A model generated the notes under the pieces. The model ran no database searches and had not been told where the DNA came from. It saw only the letters and a program-made list of their open reading frames with translations. Below, piece by piece: positions 1-10,976 of a stretch of 64,000 bases of DNA. A program made the position numbers and the translations under genes. The number at the start of each line of letters is the position of its first letter. Within the stretch, counting starts at the first letter, position 1. This DNA is from Frateuria hangzhouensis (lineage in GTDB: Bacteria > Pseudomonadota > Gammaproteobacteria > Xanthomonadales > Rhodanobacteraceae): positions 1 through 64,000 of the forward strand of contig NZ_JAPMIU010000018.1 in NCBI RefSeq assembly GCF_026410505.1, read 5' to 3'.

Positions 1-308
1 GCCACTTCCAGCACGTAGCGCAGGTCGGCGCTGCCGTCCTCGTCCGGCGGCGTGCCGACGGCGATGAAGATCACGTCGCCGTGCGCCACCGCCGGCGCGG
101 CCTCGGTGGTGAAGTCCAGCCGGCCGCCCTCGTGGTTGCGCTGGACCATCGGCGCCAGGCCCGGCTCGAAGATCGGCACCTCGCCCTGTTTCAGGCGGGC
201 GACCTTGGCCGCGTCCACGTCCACGCACACCACGTGGTTGCCCATTTCCGCCAGGCAGGTACCGGTGACCAGGCCCACGTAGCCGGTGCCGAACAGGGTG
301 ACTTTCAT
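1..308 (-). CDS. ugd: UDP-glucose 6-dehydrogenase, N-terminal part (runs off window)
   Basis: This is the first 102 codons of a UDP-glucose dehydrogenase, which oxidises UDP-glucose to UDP-glucuronate with two NAD+ for exopolysaccharide or sugar-nucleotide synthesis in the cytoplasm. The translation opens [20 protein letters not shown], the Rossmann NAD-binding loop GxGYVG typical of the UDPGDH/MDH superfamily. It continues with a conserved VDVDAAKV strand end and an [13 protein letters not shown] stretch. The catalytic Cys domain lies outside the window. The ATG at 306-308 directly begins the Rossmann strand, as expected. The family is clear; UDP-glucose versus another UDP-sugar dehydrogenase rests on the N-terminus only. 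Confidence 0.88.
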   Translation of the reverse strand, partial: MKVTLFGTGYVGLVTGTCLAEMGNHVVCVDVDAAKVARLKQGEVPIFEPGLAPMVQRNHEGGRLDFTTEAAPAVAHGDVIFIAVGTPPDEDGSADLRYVLEV

Positions 309-416
309 CCGAGCGATCGCTCCTGAGCAAAAACGATCGCGAATTCTAACAGGCGCCGCCGGTGTGGACCGAAAAAGGTTCTTCGCCGGCTCGCGGGAAC
401 GAGCTGCAGCCTCGCC

Positions 417-490
417 TTGCAGGAGCGCACCTTTGCGCGACCGCATGGCAACGATCAGGCATGGCGGTCGCGCAAAAAGTGCGCTCCTAC
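417..490. repeat. Palindromic intergenic repeat, family A (GCGCGACCGC type)
   Basis: Two arms, TGCAGGAGCGCAC...GCGCGACCGC and GCGGTCGCGC...GTGCGCTCCTAC, are inverted around a short centre. The same outer and inner arms recur at 28979-29051 and 58268-58331. It is a REP/REPIN-like dispersed element lying between ugd and the FKBP terminator. No protein is encoded. Confidence 0.85.
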
Positions 491-526
491 GAAACCGAAG
501 ATCCACGGCTGTCGAGGCCAGGAATC

Positions 527-558
527 AAAAAAAAGGGCGCGGATCGCTCCGCGCCCCT
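527..558 (-). terminator. Rho-independent terminator of the FKBP gene
   Basis: Read on the minus strand, a GC-rich hairpin (GGGCGCGGA/TCCGCGCCC, loop of four) is followed by eight U residues (A527-A534 on plus). It lies 26 nt beyond the FKBP stop codon. Confidence 0.9.
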
Positions 559-583
559 TCCGTTTCCGTCACGTGACGCGGGT

Positions 584-1330
584 TTACTTGCCCGCGCCCT
601 GACCGCCGGCGGGAGTCGGGCCGGTCTTGACCAGAGTCACGTCGAAGATGATCGCCGAGTTCGGCGGGAAACCGTTCTGCGGCTGTGCGCCGTAGGCCAG
701 GTTCGACGGGATGTACAGCATGTAGTGTGCGCCCGTCTTCATCAGCTCCAGACCCTCGCGGAAGCCGGGGATGACGGCGTTCAGCGGGATCGAAGCGGGC
801 TTGCCCTTCTCCGAGGCGTCGAACTTCTCGCCATTGACGAAGGTGCCCACGTAGTTCACCTGCACGGTATCGCCCGGGCCCGGACGCGCACCGGAGCCTT
901 CGCTGATCACCTTGTACTGCAGGCCCGAGGCAGTGGTCTTCACGCCAGGCTTGCTCTTGTTCTTGGCCAGGAAGGCTTCGCCATCGGCCTTGTTCTTGGA
1001 CGCGACCTTCTCGTACTGGGCCTTGGCCTTGGCCTGCAGCTTGGCGACGAAGGCATCGCGCACCGTCTTGGCCTCTTCCTCGCTCATCGTCGGCTTCTGG
1101 CCCGACAACGCCGACTGCACGGCGCGGGCGACCGTCGCCGGGTCGACTTCCTCACGCACCAGCGGCGGCAGCTGGGTGGCCAGGTCCCAGCCGACCACGT
1201 AGCTGGCCTTGGTCTTGTCGACCGTGCCGGCGGCGCCGGACTTGGCGGCCTGGGCGTGAACGCCCGCGGTCATGCCCAGCGCAACGACCATGGCGGCCGC
1301 CGTCAGCGTGGGACGCAGAAAATGCTTCAT
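584..1330 (-). CDS. Periplasmic FKBP-type peptidyl-prolyl cis-trans isomerase (FkpA/Mip-like)
   Basis: A 248-aa secreted foldase that isomerises X-Pro bonds and acts as a periplasmic chaperone. Residues 1-26 form a Sec signal peptide ending AQA. Next is a helical FKBP_N dimerisation region of about 100 residues rich in Ala, Lys and Glu. The C-terminal FKBP domain begins near TTASGLQYKV and shows the VQVNYVGTFVNGEKFDAS and IPSNLAYGAQ elements of the fold. The ATG at 1328-1330 was chosen because GGGAG lies seven bases upstream and the signal peptide starts there; an upstream in-frame Met at 1399 would add an Arg/His-rich stretch with no RBS. The gene ends in its own terminator. FkpA versus Mip naming is not resolved. 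Confidence 0.93.
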   Translation of the reverse strand: MKHFLRPTLTAAAMVVALGMTAGVHAQAAKSGAAGTVDKTKASYVVGWDLATQLPPLVREEVDPATVARAVQSALSGQKPTMSEEEAKTVRDAFVAKLQAKAKAQYEKVASKNKADGEAFLAKNKSKPGVKTTASGLQYKVISEGSGARPGPGDTVQVNYVGTFVNGEKFDASEKGKPASIPLNAVIPGFREGLELMKTGAHYMLYIPSNLAYGAQPQNGFPPNSAIIFDVTLVKTGPTPAGGQGAGK

Positions 1331-1480
1331 TCGTAACTCCCTCAATGGAATGTGCCGGCAATGCGACCCGTGCCTCCCCGATGGAGGCAGGCGGCGCATT
1401 GTGAGGCGCGTCGAGCGGTCTTGGCAACGACACCGGCTGTCGACCGTCAGGCTCGGGAAAGGTTCCCGCCTTCACGCGCG

Positions 1481-3235
1481 CTACTCGTCGGGCGACGGTC
1501 TTTCCAGCGTGTCGCGCAGGGCCGCCTGCAGCCTGGCGTGCATCTTCACCAGCGCGCGCCACAACACCGCCGCCAGCAGCACGCCGGCCACCAGCAGCAG
1601 GATCGCCACACCGCGCGGCGGCAGGATCGCCGAGCCGAGCACGCTCACCAGCAGACCCAGCGCCAGCAGCGTGCCCAGCGGAATCAACCGCGCCAGCACA
1701 CTGCGGATGGCGTGCGTATAGCCGCCGGCGAACTGCTCGCGGATGCCCAGTTCGGCCAGCAACATGCCCAGCGCCTCGGCCTTGCGGTAGATGGCGATCA
1801 GCATCGGCAGTGACAGGAACAGCGCCGCGGCGAAAATCAGCGAGTGGCGGGTCTCGCGGTTGGCCCCCAGCGTGGAGAACCAGGCCCAGTTGTGCGCGTT
1901 GACGTAGGCGCCGATCACGAACAGCGTCACCACCAGCACCACGTTGACGCCGATGTGCCACAGCAGCCGGCGCAGCATCGCCGCGATCATGGCGTTCTGC
2001 TCCACCGGCCGCAGGCTGCCAAGCCAGTTCGCATAACTGGTCAGCAACAGGCGCAGCGGCCCCGGCGTAACCCGCCGCATGCCATCGACGATGCCGTTGG
2101 CGTGGCCGACCAGATACGGCGAGGCAGCCATGCACACCACCGACACCGCCACCGCGATCGGGTAGATGAATTCGCTGACCACGCCCAACGCGGCGCCCAG
2201 CGCAGCGATCACGAAGGAGAACTCGCCGATCTGCGCCATGCTCAGGCCGGTGCGGATCGACGAGCGCACCTCTTGCCCGGCCGCGATCATGCCCATGCCG
2301 ACTGCCATCGTCTTGCCGATCATCACCACCACGGCGATGCCCAGCGCCGGCACCGCGTATTGCCACAGCAACGCGGGATCGATCTTCAGGCCGATCGCGA
2401 CGAAGAACAGCGCCGCGAACATGTCGCGCAGCGGTTCGACCAGCCGCATCACGCGATGGGCGTTGCGCGCCTCGGCGATCACCGCGCCGGCCAGGAACGC
2501 CCCGAGCGCCACGCTGAAGCCCAGCCAGGCGGCGAACAGGCTGGCGCCGAAGCACACACCCAGCGCGCTGACCAGCAGGGTTTCGTCGCGCCCGAACCCG
2601 GCCACGTAATCGATCAGCCGCGGCAACAACAGCAGGCCGAGGATCATGCCGGCCACCACGAACAGGCTGACATGGCCCACCACCACCAACGCGGTGCCGG
2701 CTTCCATGGCGCCGCCGATGGCGACCGCGCTCAGCACGGTGAGGATCACGATCGCCAGTACGTCCTCGGCCACCAGGATGCCCACGACGCGCTGGGCGAA
2801 CGGCAGGTGGCGCAAACCACCCTCGGCCAGCGTGCGCGTGGCGACCATGGTCGAGGACAGCGAGATCAACGCACCAAGGAACAGCGCATCCATGCTGTTC
2901 CAGCCCATCAACTCGCCCAGGCCCGTGCCGATCCAGAGCATCAGCCCCACTTCGATCACCGCGACCATCAGCACACCCATGCCGACCTCGCGCAGCTTGC
3001 GCACGCTGAACTCCAGGCCCAGCGTGAACATCAGCAGCACGACGCCCAGGTTGGAGATGTCGTCGATTGCGCGCGGGTCGCCCACCAGCACGCCCGGCGT
3101 ATGCGGGCCGATCAGCACGCCGGCCAGGATGTAGCCCAGCAGCACCGGCTGGCGCAGGCGCTGGAACAACACCGTAGTGGCGCCCGCCACGATCATCACC
3201 ATGGCAAGGTCGCGGATGAAGCCGATCTCGTGCAT
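1481..3235 (-). CDS. CPA2-family cation:proton antiporter (KefB/YbaL-like, no TrkA domain)
   Basis: A 584-aa inner-membrane monovalent cation/H+ exchanger. The N-terminal Na_H_exchanger domain (about residues 1-380) has successive hydrophobic helices, the LGYILAGVLIGPHTPG motif and the LMFTLGLEFS helix typical of KefB/C-like transporters. Unlike KefB, KefC or YbaL, it has no C-terminal TrkA-N/RCK nucleotide-binding domain. Instead it ends in a further membrane region (GVNVVLVVTLFVIGAY, LIPLGTLLALGLLVSVLG, VAILLLVAGVLLAAVLW) and a short cytoplasmic tail. GGAG precedes the ATG at a normal distance. K+ versus Na+ specificity cannot be read from the sequence. It faces away from the tRNA operon. 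Confidence 0.88.
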   Translation of the reverse strand: MHEIGFIRDLAMVMIVAGATTVLFQRLRQPVLLGYILAGVLIGPHTPGVLVGDPRAIDDISNLGVVLLMFTLGLEFSVRKLREVGMGVLMVAVIEVGLMLWIGTGLGELMGWNSMDALFLGALISLSSTMVATRTLAEGGLRHLPFAQRVVGILVAEDVLAIVILTVLSAVAIGGAMEAGTALVVVGHVSLFVVAGMILGLLLLPRLIDYVAGFGRDETLLVSALGVCFGASLFAAWLGFSVALGAFLAGAVIAEARNAHRVMRLVEPLRDMFAALFFVAIGLKIDPALLWQYAVPALGIAVVVMIGKTMAVGMGMIAAGQEVRSSIRTGLSMAQIGEFSFVIAALGAALGVVSEFIYPIAVAVSVVCMAASPYLVGHANGIVDGMRRVTPGPLRLLLTSYANWLGSLRPVEQNAMIAAMLRRLLWHIGVNVVLVVTLFVIGAYVNAHNWAWFSTLGANRETRHSLIFAAALFLSLPMLIAIYRKAEALGMLLAELGIREQFAGGYTHAIRSVLARLIPLGTLLALGLLVSVLGSAILPPRGVAILLLVAGVLLAAVLWRALVKMHARLQAALRDTLERPSPDE

Positions 3236-3338
3236 GCATGCTCCGACGCGTGTGGCCGCCCAGCTTACGGCACAACACGGGCATCCCGATGCGACATCGC
3301 GCGCGTGACGGCCGCGCGCAGAATTTTCGAAAAAACCC

Positions 3339-3367
3339 TTGACGGATTCGCGAACCCTGCCTATTCT
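3339..3367 (+). promoter_or_regulatory. Sigma70 promoter of the tRNA-Ala-Glu-Asp operon
   Basis: TTGACG (3339-3344) and TATTCT (3362-3367) are separated by exactly 17 bases. The -10 ends 17 bases before tRNA-Ala, so transcription should start near 3374. The discriminator (GGGCTTCC) is GC-rich, as in stringently controlled stable-RNA promoters. Confidence 0.85.
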
Positions 3368-3384
3368 TTCGGGCTTCCAGCGGC

Positions 3385-3460
3385 GGGGCCATAGCTCAGC
3401 TGGGAGAGCGCCTGCATGGCATGCAGGAGGTCGGCGGTTCGATCCCGCCTGGCTCCACCA
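3385..3460 (+). tRNA. tRNA-Ala (anticodon GGC)
   Basis: A 76-nt cloverleaf with encoded CCA. The acceptor stem GGGGCCA/UGGCUCC contains the G3:U70 pair that identifies alanine. The anticodon arm CCTGC-ATGGCAT-GCAGG gives anticodon GGC. The T-arm contains GGTTCGATCC. First gene of a three-tRNA operon. Confidence 0.98.
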
Positions 3461-3469
3461 ACCTAATCC

Positions 3470-3545
3470 GTCCCCATCGTCTAGAGGCCTAGGACATCAC
3501 CCTTTCACGGTGGCGACCGGGGTTCGAATCCCCGTGGGGACGCCA
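3470..3545 (+). tRNA. tRNA-Glu (anticodon TTC)
   Basis: A 76-nt cloverleaf beginning GTCCCCATCGTCTAGAGG and ending GGGGACGCCA, nearly identical to enterobacterial tRNA-Glu. The anticodon loop CTTTCAC gives TTC. Second gene of the operon, 9 nt after tRNA-Ala. Confidence 0.98.
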
Positions 3546-3583
3546 AGGTTGGTCTCGCACTTTGTGTAGCTGGAAAACAACGC

Positions 3584-3660
3584 GGAGCGGTAGTTCAGTC
3601 GGTTAGAATGCTGGCCTGTCACGCCGGAGGTCGCGGGTTCGAGTCCCGTCCGCTCCGCCA
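3584..3660 (+). tRNA. tRNA-Asp (anticodon GTC)
   Basis: A 77-nt cloverleaf with acceptor stem GGAGCGG/CCGCTCC, discriminator G and encoded CCA. The anticodon loop CTGTCAC gives GTC. Last gene of the tRNA operon, 38 nt after tRNA-Glu. Confidence 0.98.
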
Positions 3661-3670
3661 TTTACGAGAA

Positions 3671-3692
3671 GCCCGCCTTGTGCGGGTTTTTT
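3671..3692 (+). terminator. Rho-independent terminator of the tRNA operon
   Basis: The hairpin CCCGC-CTTGT-GCGGG is followed by six T residues, 10 nt after tRNA-Asp. Confidence 0.92.
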
Positions 3693-3801
3693 GTTGGGCG
3701 TTATTTGTGCGTTCGTCCTGAACGCGAAAGCAAAAGCGGCCATCCATGGCCGCGTTCTTCGCAAGGGCTTCGCCCTTGAATGGCTTCCGCTCAATCGTGG
3801 G

Positions 3802-3861
3802 CTTCGATCCGCTCGAGCGTTCCCACCGAATGCCCCCTGCCCCGCCAGATACTCCAGCACG
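3802..3861 (-). pseudogene. Partial duplicate of the 3' end of the DUF1249 gene
   Basis: About 57 bases (3804-3860) match 3913-3969, the coding 3' end of the intact DUF1249 gene next door, in the same orientation. Both read CTGGAGTAT/CTGGAATAT CTGGCGG at the start and ACGCTCGAGCGGATCGA at the end. The copy carries several substitutions and a one-base insertion in the run after CAGGG. The encoded VLEYLAGQGAF therefore leaves the parental frame (parent: WLEYLAEQGHSAGTLERIEE). It lies between the tRNA terminator and the intact gene and has no start codon, so it is a relic and not a gene. Confidence 0.78.
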
Positions 3862-3893
3862 TTCGCGAAAGCCATGGCGGGATGAAGCTCACC

Positions 3894-4370
3894 CTACGGA
3901 GAGGCCGCTTCCTCGATCCGCTCGAGCGTGCCTGCCGAATGGCCCTGCTCCGCCAGATATTCCAGCCAGCGCGACAGGAAACCGTTCATGCGCAGCCGAT
4001 GCTGGAGCACCGTGTGCGCTTCCGGGAACGGCCCCAGCACCTGCCACAGATGCCGGCCTGGATGGCAATGCAAGGCCTCGGCCACGTGCGCGTCGGTGTA
4101 CATGCGCAGTTGCGCCGAAGGCGTGGGATGGCCTGTTTGCGCATCGACGAAACCGTAGGTCAGCTCCAGCTCCAGCGTGTACGGATGACGCTCCTGCACG
4201 TGCATGTGCACGTCCAGCCCGTCGTCCACGCCGGAACGGTAGCGCCCGGGCGCAAGCGTCTGCGGCGCGAACAGGTGCGCCAGGCGGTGATAGTTCTCCG
4301 CGTACAACCCCATCAGGAACTCGAAGCGTCCCGGAAGCAGGGCGGCGCGGTTGTCCAGTACGGCACTCAT
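3894..4370 (-). CDS. DUF1249 family protein (YqiB-like)
   Basis: A 158-aa soluble protein of unknown biochemical role. The sequence contains the family's core: FEFLMGLYAENYHRLAHLF near the N-terminus, then DVHMHVQERHPYTLELELTY, AQLRMYTDAHVAEALHC, and a C-terminal RMNGFLSRWLEYLAEQGHS. Its length is normal for DUF1249. It starts 16 nt after the ppsR stop on the same strand, so it is probably translated from the ppsR transcript. In many gammaproteobacteria the family sits beside nudF and cpdA, so this placement after ppsR differs. A damaged copy of its 3' end follows immediately downstream. Confidence 0.9.
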   Translation of the reverse strand: MSAVLDNRAALLPGRFEFLMGLYAENYHRLAHLFAPQTLAPGRYRSGVDDGLDVHMHVQERHPYTLELELTYGFVDAQTGHPTPSAQLRMYTDAHVAEALHCHPGRHLWQVLGPFPEAHTVLQHRLRMNGFLSRWLEYLAEQGHSAGTLERIEEAASP

Positions 4371-4386
4371 CAGGATCGGATATACC

Positions 4387-5202
4387 TCAAAACATGGTGC
4401 GCTCGATACCGAAGCGCTCGAAGATCTTGCTGGCGATCTCCTCGATCGAGACGTGGGTGGTGTTGAGCGAGGAAATGCCTGCCTGGCGCATCAACCGATC
4501 CGCCTGTTCCAGCTCCCAACGGCACTGCTGCAGACTGGCATACCGGCTGCCCGGCCGCCGCTGTTCGCGGATCTGCGCCAGGCGCTGGGCGTCGATGTTC
4601 AAACCGAACAGCCGATCCTTGTACGGCTTGAGCCGCTTGGGCAGTTCGAGCTTGTCCAGGTCGTCGTCGGTCAACGGGTAGTTGGCGGCTTTGACGCCGT
4701 AATGCAAGGCCATGTACAGGCAGGTCGGCGTTTTGCCCGAGCGCGACACGCCGATCAGGATCAGGTCGGCCTGGTCGTAGTCCACGTCCACGCCGTCGTC
4801 GTGCGCCAACGCATAGTTGGTGGCGTTGATGCGCGCCTCGTACTTGTCGAAATCGACCAGGCCATGCGAGCGGTTGACCATGCCCGAACGCTTGGTTCCC
4901 AGCTCTTCCTCCAACGGCCCGATGAAGGGCGCGAACACGTCCAGCATCAGGCCGCCGCTCTGCGCGACGATGTCGCACAGCGCGCGATCGGCCATCGTGT
5001 TGACCACGATCGGACGCTCGCCGGTCTGGGCGTAGCGGGTCTTGATCCGCAGCGCAGCGGCCTCGGCCTTATGCGTGTCGTCCACGAACGGCAGGCGATG
5101 CTTGTCGAACTGGATGCCCTCGAACTGCGCGAGGATCGAGTTGCCGATCGTCTCCGCGGTAATACCAGTGGAGTCGGAGATGAAGAAAACCGTGCGTTGC
5201 AT
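4387..5202 (-). CDS. ppsR: PEP synthase regulatory protein (kinase/pyrophosphorylase, DUF299)
   Basis: A 271-aa bifunctional cytoplasmic regulator. By family knowledge it inactivates PEP synthase by ADP-dependent threonine phosphorylation next to the catalytic His, and reactivates it by Pi-dependent dephosphorylation. The protein opens with FFISDSTGITAET, the family hallmark. It carries the P-loop GVSRSGKT at residues 151-158 and the conserved KTPTCLYMA stretch after it. It is divergent from its substrate gene ppsA across a 225-nt gap, which supports the assignment. It is probably co-transcribed with DUF1249. Confidence 0.96.
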   Translation of the reverse strand: MQRTVFFISDSTGITAETIGNSILAQFEGIQFDKHRLPFVDDTHKAEAAALRIKTRYAQTGERPIVVNTMADRALCDIVAQSGGLMLDVFAPFIGPLEEELGTKRSGMVNRSHGLVDFDKYEARINATNYALAHDDGVDVDYDQADLILIGVSRSGKTPTCLYMALHYGVKAANYPLTDDDLDKLELPKRLKPYKDRLFGLNIDAQRLAQIREQRRPGSRYASLQQCRWELEQADRLMRQAGISSLNTTHVSIEEIASKIFERFGIERTMF

Positions 5203-5427
5203 GCGGGTGTCCGTTCGCCGGTGGGTGGTTGTGCTGGAACCTTAGCGCATGCGTCGAAGCCCGTGCTCGCTTGACTCCGCGCTGACTGGTATGCAGTTGG
5301 CGCGGCGCCACGGGCAAATGGTCTTCTTGTGCCATGCACCATCGACAGCGGACAATACCAGTCCTTTGCAGGCCGGAAACCGGCTGGCGCAGCGCGTATT
5401 ACCCCAAGCTTTTCTAAGGAGATTCCC

Positions 5428-7800
<2,373 letters not shown>

Positions 7801-7830
7801 GCGCGCGCCAGGAGCGCACCTATCCACTGT

Positions 7831-7876
7831 CGGCCCTTCCCCCGCGCACGGGAAGGGACCGACTGGCGGATGGGAG
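7831..7876. repeat. Intergenic hairpin repeat, family E
   Basis: CCCTTCCC-(CCGCGCAC)-GGGAAGGG is followed by CGACTGGCGGATGGGA. The same hairpin plus tail recurs at 50196-50246. A half arm of the family A palindrome (AGGAGCGCACC) lies just before it at 7810-7820. Confidence 0.6.
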
Positions 7877-7918
7877 AAGCCTTGCGGGAAGCTGCCACCG
7901 AGGCTCCGACCGAACGCC

Positions 7919-8047
<129 letters not shown>

Positions 8048-8081
8048 AAAGGGGCGCACGGTGGTCCCGCGCGAGCCGGCA

Positions 8082-8110
8082 ATCATACGCGGGCAGGCAT
8101 ACCGTGACAA
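8082..8110 (-). promoter_or_regulatory. Sigma70 promoter of tRNA-Ser(CGA)
   Basis: On the minus strand TTGTCA (8105-8110) and TATGAT (8082-8087) are 17 bases apart. The start point should fall near 8075, about 28 nt before the mature tRNA. The promoter lies just upstream of, and antiparallel to, the PP2C gene. Confidence 0.82.
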
Positions 8111-8159
8111 CTGGATGGGCGTACGGCATGCTGCGCCGGATAACGTGAGCTGGCACCCC

Positions 8160-8864
8160 ATGATCGAGTTCGGACACGGCACCCACGTCGGGCTGCGCCG
8201 CACGCGCAACGAGGACACCTATTACGCCGACCCGGCCCTGGGATTGTTCCTGGTCGCCGATGGCATGGGCGGGCACCAGCATGGCGAGGTCGCCTCCGCG
8301 CTGGTGCGCGATGCCATCGTCGAGCAAGTCGCGGGCGGCGGCAGCCTTGCCGAGGCGGTGCGCCGGGCGGGCGAACGGCTGCTCAGGCAGGCCAGCGGCG
8401 TGTCCGATGCCCTTCCGATGGGCACGACCGTGGCCGCCCTGCTGCTGGCCGGTGAGCGCTATGAGGTGGCCTGGGTCGGCGACAGCCGCATCTATCTCTG
8501 GCAGCACGGTGCACTGCGCCAGGTCAGCCACGATCATTCCCTGGTGCAGGAACTGGTCGCCGCCGGCCGGCTCGATCCGGCGCTGGCCGACCGGCATCCG
8601 CAGCGCAACGTGTTGACCCAGGCGCTTGGCGTCACCGCGATCGAGCAGTTGCACATCGGCATGGCGCGCGGGCGCGCCGAGGCGGGCAGCCGGTTCCTGC
8701 TGTGCAGCGACGGCCTGACCGAAAGCCTGTCCGACGCCACGATTGCGCGGATCGTCGGCCGTACGGATCTTGCCGCGCAGGAGTGCGTCGATCATCTGCT
8801 TCTCGCCTCGCTGGACGGCAGCGCGGACGACAACATCACGGTGATCCTGGCGCGCGTGAGCTAG
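8160..8864 (+). CDS. PP2C-type serine/threonine protein phosphatase (Stp1/PppA-like)
   Basis: A 234-aa Mn2+/Mg2+-dependent phosphatase acting on phospho-Ser/Thr in the cytoplasm. The metal-site motifs are present in order: RTRNEDTYY, LVADGMGGHQHGEVAS, VGDSRIYLW, LLCSDGLTES and the terminal DDNITVIL. The ATG at 8160 places the RNED motif at the usual distance from the N-terminus; in-frame GTG 8145 and ATG 8115 are alternatives because no start has a strong RBS. No kinase or forkhead gene is adjacent, so its partner kinase is unknown. The RIO-type kinase at 35.6 kb is too distant to link. Confidence 0.92.
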   Translation: MIEFGHGTHVGLRRTRNEDTYYADPALGLFLVADGMGGHQHGEVASALVRDAIVEQVAGGGSLAEAVRRAGERLLRQASGVSDALPMGTTVAALLLAGERYEVAWVGDSRIYLWQHGALRQVSHDHSLVQELVAAGRLDPALADRHPQRNVLTQALGVTAIEQLHIGMARGRAEAGSRFLLCSDGLTESLSDATIARIVGRTDLAAQECVDHLLLASLDGSADDNITVILARVS

Positions 8865-8900
8865 GGCGCCATCGAAAGAGCCGACGCAGCCCGCGGATGG

Positions 8901-9635
8901 CTACGCTTCGGCCAGTGCCGGTTCGGGCTGTTCGACGCGGCGCCACACGCTGCCGCCCTGGGCGGCCTTGTCCAGCGAATCCAGCCGGCTTTCGTGCGCG
9001 GCCAGTTCGTTCGCGTCCGCGCGCAGCACGCGCGGGCGGCGCAGCAACGTGATCGGCGCCAGCACCGTCGTGCCCGCTTCCTCGGCGGCGCCCTCGAAGG
9101 CCAGGTCCAGCGCGACCTGGCCGGAGGTCATGTACAGATAGACGTCGGCCAGCAGCTGGGCATCGATCAGGCCGCCGTGCAGGTCGCGCGCGGAGTTGTC
9201 CACGCCCAGGCGCTTGCACAGGGCATCGAGGCTGTTGCGCTGCCCGGGGTAGCGTTCGCGCGCCATCGCCAGCGTGTCGATCACGTGGCAGCGATCGCCG
9301 ATGCAGCCCAGGTGCACGCCGACCCGCGCCATTTCGGCGTCGAGGAAGCCGACGTCGAAGCTCGCGTTGTGGATGATCAGTTCGGCATCGGCGATGAACG
9401 CCAGAAAGTCCTCGACCACCTCGGCGAAGCGCGGCTTGTCGAGCAGGAACGCGTCCTCGATGCCGGTGACCTGCCGCGCGCCCTCGTCGATGGCGCGCTC
9501 GGGGTTCAGGTAGGTCTGCCAGTGGCGGCCGGTCGGCCGGCGCTCGATGAGTTCGACGCAGGCGATTTCGATCAGCCGATGCCCCTGGCGGACCTCCAGC
9601 CCGGTGGTCTCGGTATCCAGAACGATCTGTCTCAT
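8901..9635 (-). CDS. dnaQ: DNA polymerase III subunit epsilon (proofreading 3'-5' exonuclease)
   Basis: A 244-aa DEDDh exonuclease that removes misincorporated bases in the polymerase III core. ExoI is [10 protein letters not shown] near residue 6, ExoII is [13 protein letters not shown], and ExoIII contains [15 protein letters not shown]. The C-terminal linker ([19 protein letters not shown] and onward) should contact the alpha subunit. The start codon overlaps the rnhA stop in an ATGA arrangement (9632-9635), so the two are translationally coupled. The rnhA-dnaQ order is typical of gammaproteobacteria, although there the two are often divergent. Confidence 0.96.
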   Translation of the reverse strand: MRQIVLDTETTGLEVRQGHRLIEIACVELIERRPTGRHWQTYLNPERAIDEGARQVTGIEDAFLLDKPRFAEVVEDFLAFIADAELIIHNASFDVGFLDAEMARVGVHLGCIGDRCHVIDTLAMARERYPGQRNSLDALCKRLGVDNSARDLHGGLIDAQLLADVYLYMTSGQVALDLAFEGAAEEAGTTVLAPITLLRRPRVLRADANELAAHESRLDSLDKAAQGGSVWRRVEQPEPALAEA

Positions 9636-10075
9636 GCCCTGCCCCTGTGGCGCTCGGCCTGCTCGCGCGCGGCGGTGTCGACGCGCTCGTTTTCCACGTG
9701 GCCAGTGTGGCCGCGCACCCAGGCCCAGCGTACCTGATGCGGCGTCTTGGCCGCCGCCAGGCGCTCCCACAGATCCTGGTTTTTCACCGGCTTCTTGTCC
9801 GAGGTGCGCCACCCATTGGCGACCCACCGGGGCAACCATCGTTCGATGCCCTGCATGACGTAGCGCGAGTCGGTGGTGAGTACCACGTTGCACGGCCGGG
9901 TCAGCGCTTCGAGCGCGCTGATCGCGGCCATCAGTTCCATGCGGTTGTTGGTGGTGTCCGGCTCGCCCCCGGCGACCAGGCGTTCGACGCCCTTGGCGCG
10001 CAGCAGGGCGGCCCAGCCGCCGGGCCCGGGATTGCCCAGGCACGCGCCGTCGGTAAACGCTTCGACTTCGATCAT
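9632..10075 (-). CDS. rnhA: Ribonuclease HI
   Basis: A 147-aa endonuclease cutting the RNA strand of RNA-DNA hybrids, acting in primer and R-loop removal. The active-site residues appear in [16 protein letters not shown] (Asp8), [18 protein letters not shown] (Glu), [11 protein letters not shown] (Asp) and the C-terminal [14 protein letters not shown] (Asp). Its length is close to the E. coli enzyme (155). GAGGAACG precedes the ATG. It sits in the order methyltransferase-rnhA-dnaQ with a 17-nt gap upstream and a 4-nt overlap downstream. Confidence 0.97.
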   Translation of the reverse strand: MIEVEAFTDGACLGNPGPGGWAALLRAKGVERLVAGGEPDTTNNRMELMAAISALEALTRPCNVVLTTDSRYVMQGIERWLPRWVANGWRTSDKKPVKNQDLWERLAAAKTPHQVRWAWVRGHTGHVENERVDTAAREQAERHRGRA

Positions 10076-10092
10076 CGTTCCTCGCGAGAAAT

Positions 10093-10773
10093 TCAGGCGG
10101 CCGCGCTGCGGCGTGCGCCGGGCGCCAGCCCGGCGACCGGCGCTGCGGCGATCGCTCGCGGACGCAGCCGGATCGGCGCGGTAGCCTGGCGGCGCTTGCG
10201 CGCGATCAACAGGTAGCCGCCACCAAGCGGGCCGCCATGATGCGGCACCACGGCCGAGCTCGGCCACATGGGCCCGAGGCGCTGCACGCGCTCCACGTTG
10301 AGCTCGGCACCGCGCAGCCAGTGGCCGATGCGCAGTGGCGATTCCAGGTTCAATCCCCGCTGGCCGCGCCACAGCAGCCAGGGTAACCAGCCGCTGGCCG
10401 GATGCATGCCGGTCAGCGCCAGCATGCCGCCCGGCACGAGCACGCGGGAGGCCTCGCGCAGCAGGGATTGCGGATCCGGCGCCACTTCCAACGCGTGGCT
10501 TAGCAGCACGAGGCCGAACGCGTCGTCCACGAACGGCAACGGCTCGTCCAGGCGCGCATGCAGGTCACCAGCGCAATGGCTGCCGTCCAGATGCAGGTGC
10601 ACCCAGCGGTCGAGCATCGGCGTTGGCGGCGGCACGTCGCGCACGACCGCGGACACCTGCAGCGCGTAGGCGCCGGCGCAGCGCTGCAACTCGGGGGCGA
10701 GCGCCTGCGCTTCCGCTGCCAGCAGGCCACGCATTGGCTTGCTGGCGAAGATGTCTTGATCGCGCTCGGCCAT
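10093..10773 (-). CDS. Class I SAM-dependent methyltransferase (YafS-like)
   Basis: A 226-aa protein with a partial Rossmann methyltransferase fold. [21 protein letters not shown] corresponds to the strand-4 region. [20 protein letters not shown] resembles the post-motif III loop of the Methyltransf_11 family. The N-terminal SAM loop GxGxG is not recognisable, so activity is uncertain. Its position immediately before rnhA and dnaQ matches the yafS-rnhA-dnaQ neighbourhood, suggesting a conserved partner of unknown substrate. The ATG at 10771-10773 gives [12 protein letters not shown]; an upstream in-frame Met would add a low-complexity leader. It is divergent from gloB. Confidence 0.8.
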   Translation of the reverse strand: MAERDQDIFASKPMRGLLAAEAQALAPELQRCAGAYALQVSAVVRDVPPPTPMLDRWVHLHLDGSHCAGDLHARLDEPLPFVDDAFGLVLLSHALEVAPDPQSLLREASRVLVPGGMLALTGMHPASGWLPWLLWRGQRGLNLESPLRIGHWLRGAELNVERVQRLGPMWPSSAVVPHHGGPLGGGYLLIARKRRQATAPIRLRPRAIAAAPVAGLAPGARRSAAA

Positions 10774-10976
10774 GTCGCGCCCGTTCCGCTGCAAAGTTGA
10801 AGTGTAGCCGTTGGCGGTTGGAAGCGCGTCACAGGTCGCGGAACCGGCCGGCTGCCTGAACACAAATCACACATTTAACGACTCACTAACGAGCACCCGG
10901 GATACGGCACCTATAGTCGACCGGTTCGCGCAAGCCGGATGCCTGCGCCAGTCGATACGAAGACTGCGGAGGCCGC

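Noticed and set aside
3603-3875. 90-codon frame ending GADGTRTRDLRRDRPAF
   Set aside because: This C-terminus is the well-known artefact of translating a tRNA-Asp gene antisense; the frame overlaps tRNA-Asp and its terminator. Only its N-terminal LEYLA piece is meaningful, as the DUF1249 duplicate.
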